DNA from: JBBSWA01 sp038046485
Lineage (GTDB): Archaea; Nanobdellota; Nanobdellia; Woesearchaeales; SM23-78
Length of the DNA: 11,666 nucleotides
Assembly: GCA_038046485.1 (NCBI GenBank)
Contig: JBBSWA010000042.1
Location: forward strand, 1 to 11,666
Reading direction: 5' to 3'
In this document: positions 5,809 to 11,666 of the stretch, piece after piece
Numbering within the stretch: the first letter of the stretch is position 1
How the letters are laid out: each line of letters opens with the position of its first letter
Position numbers and translations under genes: made by a program
Notes under the pieces: model-generated
Databases searched by the model: none
The model's input: only the letters and a program-made list of their open reading frames with translations
What the model was told of the DNA's origin: nothing

Positions 5809-6315
5809 ATGGTAAAAACTGCCTTAATGCTCCTTGCTCCCACGAACTTTCGAGATGAAGAGTATTATGAAACGAGAGAAGTGCTTGAAAAGAAAAAAAT
5901 CAAAGTCACCACAACCAGCATTAGCCAAATTGCTGAGAGCAAACAAGGCAGGCATGAAGAAGTGGACCTTATTATCCATGAACTTGAAGATCTGTATGAT
6001 GTTTTGGTCTTAGTTGGAGGTGGCGGAAGCCGAGAGTACTATGAAGATCAAGACGTTCTTGAACTCGCTAAGAGGTATGTGGCTGAGAAAAAGATTGTGG
6101 CAGCCATCTGTGCTGCACCGGGAATCCTTGCCCATGCCGGCCTACTGGAAGGGAAAAAGGCCACTTCTACTGAGGATGACCAACCCTTACTTGAGAGCAA
6201 GGGCGCAAAGTTGGTGCAGGAAGATGTTGTAATTGATGGGAATATTATTACTGCTAATGGACCCCCTGCTTCTAAGGCATTTGCGGAAGCGATTGCGAAA
6301 AAGCTCAAAGCCTGA
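5809..6315 (+). CDS. DJ-1/PfpI family protein
   Basis: A 168-aa single-domain protein of the class I glutamine amidotransferase-like fold. The nucleophile elbow is AAICAAPG with Cys101, closest to DJ-1 and YajL (AAICA-type). LVGGGG (68-73) precedes it, and the glutamate in FRDEEYYE (residue 17 or 18) takes the place of the conserved Glu that tunes the cysteine. ANGPPAS near the C-terminus matches the family end. Relatives act as glyoxalases, protease-like hydrolases, or oxidative and carbonyl stress protectants; which applies cannot be read from sequence. The ATG at 5809 is chosen because homology starts there (VKTALMLLAP). The in-frame ATG at 5713 would add a 32-residue basic extension overlapping the 49-codon ORF. 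Confidence 0.88.
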   Translation: MVKTALMLLAPTNFRDEEYYETREVLEKKKIKVTTTSISQIAESKQGRHEEVDLIIHELEDLYDVLVLVGGGGSREYYEDQDVLELAKRYVAEKKIVAAICAAPGILAHAGLLEGKKATSTEDDQPLLESKGAKLVQEDVVIDGNIITANGPPASKAFAEAIAKKLKA

Positions 6316-6320
6316 TTGCC

Positions 6321-6326
6321 TTTTTT
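6321..6326 (+). terminator. T-tract terminator after the DJ-1 gene
   Basis: A run of six T lies five bases after the DJ-1 stop, just before the stop of the converging gene. No stem precedes it, but U-tract termination without a hairpin is usual in archaea. Confidence 0.4.
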
Positions 6327-6330
6327 AATG

Positions 6331-6645
6331 TTAAAATAATTCCTTATTAAAGATGGCTAATTCTTTTTCTAACTGTTCAGGATAATATATCCTAAACTCC
6401 CCTTCCTTAAATGAAAACTTACAGTTTAATTCTTTAACATTAACCATATAATGGAGAGTGTCCTCATCAAAGAAAGTTACTAACTTATCCTTTAATTTTT
6501 TTACTGGGACCTCACTTAACACTTCATCTACTTCTGAATTACAATACTCTAATGTTGTCGATTTAACATTATTTCTCCCCAAAAAAGAGACTATTTTATC
6601 TGCTACTAGGCCCATATCAAATGTATCAAATTTTAGCTCTTTCAT
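6331..6645 (-). CDS. 104-aa protein of unknown function
   Basis: No family recognised. The product is acidic and soluble, with a mixed helix-strand pattern, two scattered cysteines (YCNS and LNCK) that form no motif, and no membrane segment. Expression is supported by TATAAAAGG centred about 26 nt before the ATG (leaderless type). It converges on the DJ-1 gene and diverges from vapB, with which it shares a 76-bp promoter region. The coding sequence is very AT-rich compared with the DJ-1 gene, suggesting separate origin. A role linked to the adjacent VapBC pair is possible but unsupported. Confidence 0.55.
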   Translation of the reverse strand: MKELKFDTFDMGLVADKIVSFLGRNNVKSTTLEYCNSEVDEVLSEVPVKKLKDKLVTFFDEDTLHYMVNVKELNCKFSFKEGEFRIYYPEQLEKELAIFNKELF

Positions 6646-6665
6646 GATTATGTTTAGAAAGAGTT

Positions 6666-6674
6666 CCTTTTATA
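6666..6674 (-). promoter_or_regulatory. TATA box for the 104-aa protein gene
   Basis: TATAAAAGG on the minus strand is centred 25-26 nt before the ATG at 6645, consistent with a leaderless transcript. Confidence 0.6.
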
Positions 6675-6690
6675 CATTACGATCGGAACC

Positions 6691-6698
6691 TTTAAATA
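6691..6698 (+). promoter_or_regulatory. TATA box for the vapBC operon
   Basis: TTTAAATA is centred 27 nt before the vapB ATG at 6722. It is part of a 14-bp palindrome (TTTAAATATTTAAA, 6691-6704) that runs directly into the operator. Confidence 0.7.
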
Positions 6699-6701
6699 TT
6701 T

Positions 6702-6717
6702 AAACGTATTTACGTTT
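6702..6717. promoter_or_regulatory. Operator of the vapBC operon (perfect inverted repeat)
   Basis: AAACGTA (6702-6708) and TACGTTT (6711-6717) are perfect inverted arms around TT. The site lies between the TATA box and the predicted transcription start at the vapB ATG. A ribbon-helix-helix dimer bound here would block the polymerase, so this is the expected autoregulation site of the VapB-VapC complex. Confidence 0.7.
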
Positions 6718-6721
6718 TTTT

Positions 6722-6967
6722 ATGGTAAGTGTCACGTTGTCGGTACCGCCTGAAGTCAAGAAGAAGATGGAGAAGTATGACGAGATCAACTGGTCGGGCT
6801 ATGTACGAAAGGCTATCCTTGAAAAGACCCAACAACTGGACTGGAAAGAAAAAATACGACAACAACTCAAAGAAGAAGAACCCTTTGTGAATTGGGCTGT
6901 ACAAACCCTTGGAGAATCCAGGAAAAAGAGGCTTAAAGAGCTAAGAAAAAAAGGCCTACTTCCATGA
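6722..6967 (+). CDS. vapB: Ribbon-helix-helix (VapB-type) antitoxin
   Basis: An 81-aa protein with an N-terminal ribbon-helix-helix: the DNA-contacting strand VSVTLSVP (2-9), helix one PEVKKKMEKYDEI and helix two SGYVRKAILEKT. A charged helical C-terminal half (from about residue 40) follows and should bind and inhibit the toxin. It is first in its operon; the ATG coincides with the predicted transcription start, and a perfect inverted repeat lies in the promoter. Its stop overlaps the toxin start (ATGA, 6964-6967). The RHH fold call is strong; the VapB name follows from the PIN-domain partner. Confidence 0.85.
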   Translation: MVSVTLSVPPEVKKKMEKYDEINWSGYVRKAILEKTQQLDWKEKIRQQLKEEEPFVNWAVQTLGESRKKRLKELRKKGLLP

Positions 6968-7389
6968 GACTTGTCATTGATGCCAATGTCTTATTTACTT
7001 ATTTCTGGCCTGGCTCCGCTTTACAGCAACTGCTTTCCCGAGAAATTCATTTATATTCCCCAGATTTTTCCCTTCTAGAAATAAAGGAGCACAAAAAAGA
7101 TATTATACAAAGAACCAGAAATACAGCCAAAACTTTTCAGAAACTCATAGAAGAAATGAAGCTAGAAATCAAATTTATCCCTTCTTCCTCTTATGAGCCT
7201 TATATGACTCAAGTTTATACTTTGATTCGGAATTTTCCTCTCCCAGAACAAGACAAATTTCTGAAAGACGCTGACTACTTAGCCCTTGCCTTGCAGCAGA
7301 AATGCCCCCTCTGGACAAATGATCTTTTCCTCAAAAAACAAAAAGGAGTTGAGATAAAAACAACACAAGATATCTTGGAGGTATTATGA
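6964..7389 (+). CDS. vapC: PIN-domain ribonuclease toxin (VapC-type)
   Basis: A 141-aa PIN domain. The four acidic metal-binding positions are visible: Asp6 in VIDANVLF, Glu39 in SLLEIKEH, Asp102/Asp104 in KDADYLALAL, and Asp120 in LWTNDLFLK. Family members cut RNA, often initiator tRNA or rRNA, in a Mg2+-dependent manner; the target here is unknown. The start is fixed by the ATGA overlap with vapB, so translation is coupled. A second ATGA overlap at the 3' end links it to the endonuclease IV-like gene. It could also be a PIN nuclease not acting as a toxin, but the RHH gene upstream makes VapC the best reading. Confidence 0.87.
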   Translation: MRLVIDANVLFTYFWPGSALQQLLSREIHLYSPDFSLLEIKEHKKDIIQRTRNTAKTFQKLIEEMKLEIKFIPSSSYEPYMTQVYTLIRNFPLPEQDKFLKDADYLALALQQKCPLWTNDLFLKKQKGVEIKTTQDILEVL

Positions 7390-8228
7390 AATTCACCCAA
7401 CTCCTCTTCGGCCCGGCTGGCATCCCTCACTCTACACTGAAACCTGTAAATAGTGAGAATGGTGTTAAGACAGTGCGAAAACTTGGGTTGGATGCAATGG
7501 AGTTTAGCTTTGGATCAGGCGTTTATTTGAAAGAAGAAACGTGTGCAAACATAAAAGATACTGCTAAGAAAAATGAGGTTGTGTTAAGTGCACATGGCCC
7601 CTATTACATCAATTTCAATGCCGTGGAAGATAAGAAGCTGTATGCCAGCCACGGCTACATTCACAAGGCTGCCAAGATTTTGAATCTTTGTGGGGGGCAT
7701 TCCGTCGCATTTCACGCTGCCTACTACATGAAGATGCCTTCGGCTACTGTTTATAACAACGTGAAGAAACAGTTGAAAGAACTGGTGAAGAAACTGAAGG
7801 ATGATGACAATAAGGTACTGTTAAGGCCTGAACTGACTGGGAAACCCACACAATGGGGGGATTTGAATGAGATCATTCAGATTAGCCAAGACCTAGATCA
7901 AGTATTGCCTTGTATTGACTTTGGACATTTACATGCACGAGAAGGGAAATATAATACGTACGAAGAGATACGAAGCGCCCTTGCGGCGCTGGAAAAAGGA
8001 CTTGGACGGGAGATTCTTGATAATATGCATATTCAGATTGCTGGGATTGAATACACGGAGAAAGGAGAGCGCAGACACTTGAATCTAGATGATTCTGGAT
8101 CTGACTTAAACTATCAGGACATTGTCAAGGTATGGAAGGAGTTCAAGATTAAAGGGGTTGTCATTACGGAGACGCCTAACCAGGAAGACGATGCGCTGAA
8201 ATTGAAGAAGATGTGGGAGAAAAGGTAA
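7386..8228 (+). CDS. Endonuclease IV-like TIM-barrel protein (AP endonuclease family 2)
   Basis: A 280-aa TIM barrel of the endonuclease IV/xylose isomerase-like superfamily. Metal ligands match the endonuclease IV order: His70 (SAHGPYYIN), His110 (AFHAAYY), Glu149 (RPELTGK), Asp178 and His181 (CIDFGHLHA), His215 (MHIQIAG), His231 (RRHLNL) and Glu262 (ITETP). The position of the third-zinc aspartate (Asp229 of E. coli Nfo) is Arg229 here, so one ligand is changed. The likely role is cutting abasic sites or damaged DNA 5' to the lesion in base excision repair, but other TIM-barrel activities in this superfamily are possible. The start is fixed by ATGA overlap with vapC. Its stop TAA directly abuts the stop of the converging regulator gene. 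Confidence 0.8.
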   Translation: MKFTQLLFGPAGIPHSTLKPVNSENGVKTVRKLGLDAMEFSFGSGVYLKEETCANIKDTAKKNEVVLSAHGPYYINFNAVEDKKLYASHGYIHKAAKILNLCGGHSVAFHAAYYMKMPSATVYNNVKKQLKELVKKLKDDDNKVLLRPELTGKPTQWGDLNEIIQISQDLDQVLPCIDFGHLHAREGKYNTYEEIRSALAALEKGLGREILDNMHIQIAGIEYTEKGERRHLNLDDSGSDLNYQDIVKVWKEFKIKGVVITETPNQEDDALKLKKMWEKR

Positions 8229-8891
8229 TTAAGTCGTAGTCGTTTTCTCCAAGAATGGCATCAACTTACGCTGGGCGTATCTTAGATGCTGCTCGAATGT
8301 CTGGCGCGAAATCTTCATTTGCTTACCTAATGTTTCTAAATCTGTCTTTCTAGGAATCTCATAATAACCTTCTCTCACCGCTAATTGGAGAGCTTCCTTC
8401 TGTCTAAGACTTAATTTTGGTAAAGGTCTTGATAGGAAAAAGTCTGCATGATACTTCCTATCTATGCTAATCAACTTAAATTCAAAATGAGCTTTGACCG
8501 CCTTAAGACACCTTACCAAAGGCTCTTTTTTCCAGGAACCCAGCTCAAATTGCTCCCAACCCGTTTCAAAAATCATGATAGGCTTTATATAGAATATTTC
8601 CGGATTGACCAAGTGACGATACCAGCTTCTTCTCAAACTATCTTTATAGGTTATAAATAAAAGATCCCCATTGATTTCCATCCGGTGCAATCGTTTCTCT
8701 TTCTTTAGATCTTTTATAAGCCTCTTTTTGTTCTCTTCTAAACCTATTATGATATTGAGCAGCGTGAAAACGATTTTATTCCCTTCTTTATGCAGGTTTA
8801 TTGGATAAACATATACCAGGCACTTGAATTTTTTTGTTCTAACGCCCATGATGCAATCGGCATGACGCATCTGGAACTTGGCGACCCACAT
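8229..8891 (-). CDS. Bat-like HTH_10 transcriptional regulator
   Basis: A 220-aa archaeal regulator. The C-terminal part, from about residue 160 (LSLRQKEALQLAVREGYYEIPRKT... then SRQTFEQHLRYAQRKL), is the HTH_10 domain of bacterio-opsin activator-like proteins; in this family it binds DNA and the preceding part senses a signal. The N-terminal 155 residues form a mixed fold I cannot name, with Cys13 and Cys24 flanking a possible first strand. The ATG at 8891 is supported by a TATA element at leaderless spacing. It is divergent from the amino acid-binding lipoprotein gene, with a 14-bp palindrome between them, so that gene is a candidate target. Confidence 0.82.
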   Translation of the reverse strand: MWVAKFQMRHADCIMGVRTKKFKCLVYVYPINLHKEGNKIVFTLLNIIIGLEENKKRLIKDLKKEKRLHRMEINGDLLFITYKDSLRRSWYRHLVNPEIFYIKPIMIFETGWEQFELGSWKKEPLVRCLKAVKAHFEFKLISIDRKYHADFFLSRPLPKLSLRQKEALQLAVREGYYEIPRKTDLETLGKQMKISRQTFEQHLRYAQRKLMPFLEKTTTT

Positions 8892-8913
8892 ACTTGTCTA
8901 GAGTGAGAACTGC

Positions 8914-8921
8914 TTTTTAAA
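8914..8921 (-). promoter_or_regulatory. TATA box for the HTH_10 regulator gene
   Basis: TTTAAAAA on the minus strand is centred 26-27 nt before the ATG at 8891, again leaderless. Confidence 0.6.
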
Positions 8922-8935
8922 TTATGTGGGTGATA

Positions 8936-8949
8936 CCAGCATATGCTGG
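8936..8949. promoter_or_regulatory. 14-bp palindrome, candidate operator
   Basis: CCAGCATATGCTGG is a perfect palindrome; after one mismatch on each side the symmetry continues with AT. It lies upstream of both divergent TATA regions, and the A/T-rich stretch right after it (8951-8961) is the only visible, weak TATA candidate for the lipoprotein gene. It is suited to a dimeric regulator, perhaps the adjacent HTH_10 protein. Confidence 0.6.
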
Positions 8950-8986
8950 CATAAAGTAAAAGAAGAGAGATCTTATCCTCTAGTAC

Positions 8987-10096
8987 ATGAATAGGCACTT
9001 CCTCTCTCTTGTCCTTGTATTTCTGCTCATTGCCTGTACATCCACTCAAAATGCCCAACCCATCAAAATCGGTGTGTTGGGGGATCTTACTGGAGACTAT
9101 GTTTCTTTTATGCGAGGCGTTCCAAGAGGAGCTGAACTTGCCGTAGAAGACGCTAAAAACCTTGTGAACAGACCTATTCAGCTTGTCATTGAAGACCAAA
9201 GATCCTGCCAACTTAAAGAAACCGTAACGATCATGAACAAGCTCACCAGCATTGACCATGTTGACTTCGTCCTTGGAGGAAGCTGTAGCAGCAGTACTCT
9301 TGCTGCGGCACCCATTGCGGAAAGCACTCACACACCGATTATTTCTCCTGTATCTTCTGCTCCGAGTGTCTCTAAATCAGGAGACTACATCTTTCGAACC
9401 TATATCAGTGATGGAAGTCGAGCCCTTGCTGCTTCGGAATTAACCTACAAACTCGGCAAAAGAAAAATGGCGACACTCGTTGACATTAGTAATGATGCCT
9501 TTATTGAAATCGTCAAAGGCGCTAAATTTAGGTTTCAAGAATTAGGAGGAGTCGTTGTGGCTGAAGAAGAAAGTGATAATGTAGCAGGCGATTTCAGAAC
9601 CCAACTCACCAAGATCAAAGTAGCAGACCCTGATGTATTGTTCCTGACTACTGGACCCCAACAGATAGGGCATGTAGCTAAAGAAGCCAAGGAACTGGGA
9701 CTCCATGTCCAATTCATCGTCCCCCTTGAAACGGCTGAAGATCAACAAGTTATTGATATGGCTGGAAGCGCTGTTGAAGGACTCCTCTATGTCATGCCTG
9801 GAAACCCACCTGACAGTCCCAAATACCAGGAATTACAGCGAAGATACAAAGAAAGGTACAAAGAAGAGGCCATGCCCAGCTATGTAACTGAGGCATACGA
9901 TGCCGTCATGCTCGGCATCTTAGCCTTGAAAGAAAGTGATGGCAGCCGTGAATCCATCAAAGACAAACTCTACGAAGTCAGCAAGACCTATGAAGGAGTG
10001 TCTGGAAATGTTGCTTTTGATGCCAATGGCGATGTGAGTAAACCTGTCATGTACAAACAAATCAAGAACGGAAAGTTTGTGGTTTATACTCCTTAA
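8987..10096 (+). CDS. Branched-chain amino acid-type (LivJ-like) substrate-binding lipoprotein
   Basis: A 369-aa extracytoplasmic solute-binding protein of the Peripla_BP_6 class. A short basic start (MNR) is followed by a hydrophobic signal segment and the lipobox LIAC with Cys17, so it is probably a lipid-anchored protein on the outer face of the membrane. The mature part begins IKIGVLGDLTGDY, the standard first strand of the type I binding fold. GGSCSSSTLAAAPIAE, IISPVSSAPS and the later GNVAFDANGDVSKPV segment near the end are also typical. Ligands in the family are branched-chain or other amino acids, amides or aromatic acids. No permease or ATPase gene follows; the next gene is a membrane-anchored kinase-like protein. 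A stop codon six bases upstream fixes the region of the start. Confidence 0.88.
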   Translation: MNRHFLSLVLVFLLIACTSTQNAQPIKIGVLGDLTGDYVSFMRGVPRGAELAVEDAKNLVNRPIQLVIEDQRSCQLKETVTIMNKLTSIDHVDFVLGGSCSSSTLAAAPIAESTHTPIISPVSSAPSVSKSGDYIFRTYISDGSRALAASELTYKLGKRKMATLVDISNDAFIEIVKGAKFRFQELGGVVVAEEESDNVAGDFRTQLTKIKVADPDVLFLTTGPQQIGHVAKEAKELGLHVQFIVPLETAEDQQVIDMAGSAVEGLLYVMPGNPPDSPKYQELQRRYKERYKEEAMPSYVTEAYDAVMLGILALKESDGSRESIKDKLYEVSKTYEGVSGNVAFDANGDVSKPVMYKQIKNGKFVVYTP

Positions 10097-10118
10097 ATGC
10101 TCTTTTTAAGCTTGGATG

Positions 10119-10126
10119 TTTATAAA
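10119..10126 (+). promoter_or_regulatory. TATA box for the kinase-like gene
   Basis: TTTATAAA is centred 26-27 nt before the ATG at 10149, making that codon the likely first base of the transcript. It also argues against the in-frame ATG at 10116, which lies just upstream of the element. Confidence 0.65.
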
Positions 10127-10148
10127 TAAACAACTCCTCCTTGAAGCT

Positions 10149-11666
10149 ATGGTGTCTCCTCAACCAGCTGTTTCGGTCTCCTTACATGATCTTATCGGCC
10201 TTAATGCTTACACGAAACTTGTTATCCCCCTTGTTGTAGACAGATTAGGTGCCTGGGAGCAAAACAAATCCATTACACCTCAAGAAAAAAAAGTCCTTGA
10301 AGAACTGCTTGCTAGCCGAGGAAGCCGTGCCTTGCATGAACAAACTTTCAAAGTTTACCCTTATGGGCGTACTTCTCGTGAAGGTGGGCATGTTCTTCTT
10401 ACCCACTTCCGACTAACCCCCAAACATACCCCAAGGTATCATCTGAAAATTCATGCCACTCGAAGAGACTTTAATGAAACCTTACAACTCACCAGCTTTC
10501 TTGCAAGAGCCTCTGATTTTATACACCCAGTACATGTTCATCGCAGGGCAAAACTCATGGCGTATGACCTTAGCCCTGGAAAGACCTTGGATGAAATTCT
10601 AGAACAAGAAAAAGATCCTGATCAAAAAGAAAAACTCCTCACTGAAGTGATGGGACTTTATTTCAATGTTGCTCGATATGATACTCGACAAATCCGATTC
10701 TCTTCACCCGACTTTATTCCCAGACCTCTTGAACCCCACCCTAAGTTCTTAACCGACCATTTCTTACAGAGACACGATCGATCCCTGCGAGCAACCTCCA
10801 CCCAAGACCTTTTAACAGGATTCCGAGAACTAGGGGATTATCTAGACTCCCTCCCACGCGTATTCTGCCTCAATGACTTACACGGAGGGAATGTTCTTGT
10901 AGAAAGGTTTCTAAAATATATTGATCTTTCCGCCCGATGTGCCCACCTCGGCCATGGACTTGTTAAGGTACTCAGTCATCCTTCCATCACCCCTGATTTA
11001 GAAATGAAGCTTTTACAAAAGGCCAAAGAACTTGCTCAAGACTTACCCAGCCATGAAGAACTTGAAAAGTCTTATTACTTAAGCCAGATTGTCGATGATG
11101 TTTTAGCCATGCAACGGTATTTAGAACGAGCCAAAACAGACAAAGAAGAAAGAGAAAGCTGGAAACAACAAGCCCTGGTGGCTTACAACCTAGCCTTACG
11201 ACGAATTGAAACGGCACAACAAAAAGGATACTTAAACGGAAAATTGAATGAAAAACTAAATGAGTTTGTAGTTGAACACAAAATGGACGTTCATAACGTG
11301 GAGGATGAAGAACTTGCTCAAATCAGAGAACACCATCACCACCCCTACGGAAGCGTTGCTATGGCCATGCAAGAAACCAAAGGAAATAACGAACCTTCTG
11401 CTAAATCCATTCGCTGGGGCATACGAAAACCTGTCTGGATGCGACGAGTGATGTGGGGGGCTATTACTGCGCTTGGTCTTGGACTTACCGGATTCGGAGG
11501 ATACCAAGTTTATCAACGCCAAAAAGACCGAGAGCAAATTACCCAGCAAGTTAAAGTAGAGCTCGAGCGAGGGAACACACAGAAACTTGTTGAAGAACTC
11601 TTTCAAAGCGACTTTTGCTCTGGGTTTAATACTCTGGTAGAAGCTAAACTCAACGGAGGCATTCTG
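10149..11666 (+). CDS. Membrane-anchored APH/kinase-like phosphotransferase (3' partial)
   Basis: An uninterrupted reading frame of 506 codons that runs off the right edge. Residues 1 to about 290 resemble the aminoglycoside phosphotransferase/kinase-like fold: a candidate ATP-binding Lys100 in YHLKIHAT, the catalytic loop LNDLHGGN with Asp243 and Asn248, and the metal-binding Asp259 in KYIDLSAR. A helical region with charged repeats (about 300-375) and a His-rich linker (EHHHHPYG) follow. RWGIRKPVWMRR then precedes one hydrophobic helix (about 434-453), so the kinase should be inside and the C-terminus outside. The outer part is cut off after some 50 residues and cannot be identified. Substrate unknown: a small molecule, lipid or protein. 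The start at 10149 is set by the TATA box. The preceding gene encodes a binding lipoprotein facing the same outer space. Confidence 0.72.
   Translation, partial: MVSPQPAVSVSLHDLIGLNAYTKLVIPLVVDRLGAWEQNKSITPQEKKVLEELLASRGSRALHEQTFKVYPYGRTSREGGHVLLTHFRLTPKHTPRYHLKIHATRRDFNETLQLTSFLARASDFIHPVHVHRRAKLMAYDLSPGKTLDEILEQEKDPDQKEKLLTEVMGLYFNVARYDTRQIRFSSPDFIPRPLEPHPKFLTDHFLQRHDRSLRATSTQDLLTGFRELGDYLDSLPRVFCLNDLHGGNVLVERFLKYIDLSARCAHLGHGLVKVLSHPSITPDLEMKLLQKAKELAQDLPSHEELEKSYYLSQIVDDVLAMQRYLERAKTDKEERESWKQQALVAYNLALRRIETAQQKGYLNGKLNEKLNEFVVEHKMDVHNVEDEELAQIREHHHHPYGSVAMAMQETKGNNEPSAKSIRWGIRKPVWMRRVMWGAITALGLGLTGFGGYQVYQRQKDREQITQQVKVELERGNTQKLVEELFQSDFCSGFNTLVEAKLNGGIL

Noticed and set aside
8798..9331. 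Minus-strand ORF of 177 codons overlapping the lipoprotein gene
   Set aside because: It is antisense to the clearly recognised binding protein and the start of the HTH_10 regulator gene; its translation shows no family pattern.
10116..10148. In-frame ATG at 10116 for the kinase-like gene
   Set aside because: It lies upstream of and next to the TATA box at 10119-10126, so it would not be on the transcript.
10987..11606. Two minus-strand ORFs (10987-11217 and 11256-11606) in the right part of the window
   Set aside because: Both are antisense to the uninterrupted kinase-like frame, which carries recognisable catalytic motifs and its own promoter.
1..11666. tRNA genes, rRNA, CRISPR arrays, insertion sequences or phage genes
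   Set aside because: No cloverleaf-like segment, no regularly spaced direct repeats, no transposase or integrase motifs and no terminal inverted repeats flanking a gene were seen by eye; a dedicated search could still find something weak.

Overview
The window looks like a scaffold piece from an archaeal genome, plausibly a small-genome DPANN lineage such as Woesearchaeota, although the lineage is only an inference. The archaeal signs are: TATA boxes (TTTATATA, TTTAAATA, TATAAAAG) centred 25-27 nt upstream of start codons, which implies leaderless mRNAs; a Bat-type HTH_10 regulator; tight gene packing with ATGA overlaps; and toxin-antitoxin families common in archaea. A run of 10 N (1182-1191) marks an assembly gap.

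Region 1 (1-2402, + strand) is the end of an iron-sulfur cluster assembly operon: sufS (5' end cut off, 3' end in the gap), a SufU/IscU-type scaffold gene and sufC. No sufB or sufD lies downstream, so these should be upstream of the window or elsewhere. Two perfect hairpins sit in the tail of the scaffold gene, just before the sufC ribosome binding site.

Region 2 (2403-7389) looks like an accessory island. It holds a two-helix membrane protein of unknown function (-), a divergent coiled-coil DUF2130-type protein with a PD-(D/E)xK-like nuclease signature (+), a RelE-type toxin with its antitoxin (-), a MazF/PemK toxin preceded by a 27-codon ORF that may be a minimal antitoxin (+), a 49-codon ORF joined to a DJ-1/PfpI protein (+), an unknown 104-aa protein (-), and a VapBC pair with a clear operator at its promoter (+). 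Two of the divergent promoter regions carry matching three-part TTCGG/CCGAA/TTCGG arrays spaced by about one helical turn.

Region 3 (7386-11666) continues the VapBC transcription unit into an endonuclease IV-like TIM-barrel protein. A Bat-like HTH_10 regulator (-) follows, converging on it with abutting stop codons. Beyond a divergent promoter region with a 14-bp palindrome comes a lipoprotein of the branched-chain amino acid binding family with no transporter genes beside it. Last is a long ORF, open at the right edge, encoding a cytoplasmic APH/kinase-like domain followed by one membrane helix and the beginning of an outer domain.

No tRNA, rRNA, CRISPR array or transposase was recognised by eye.
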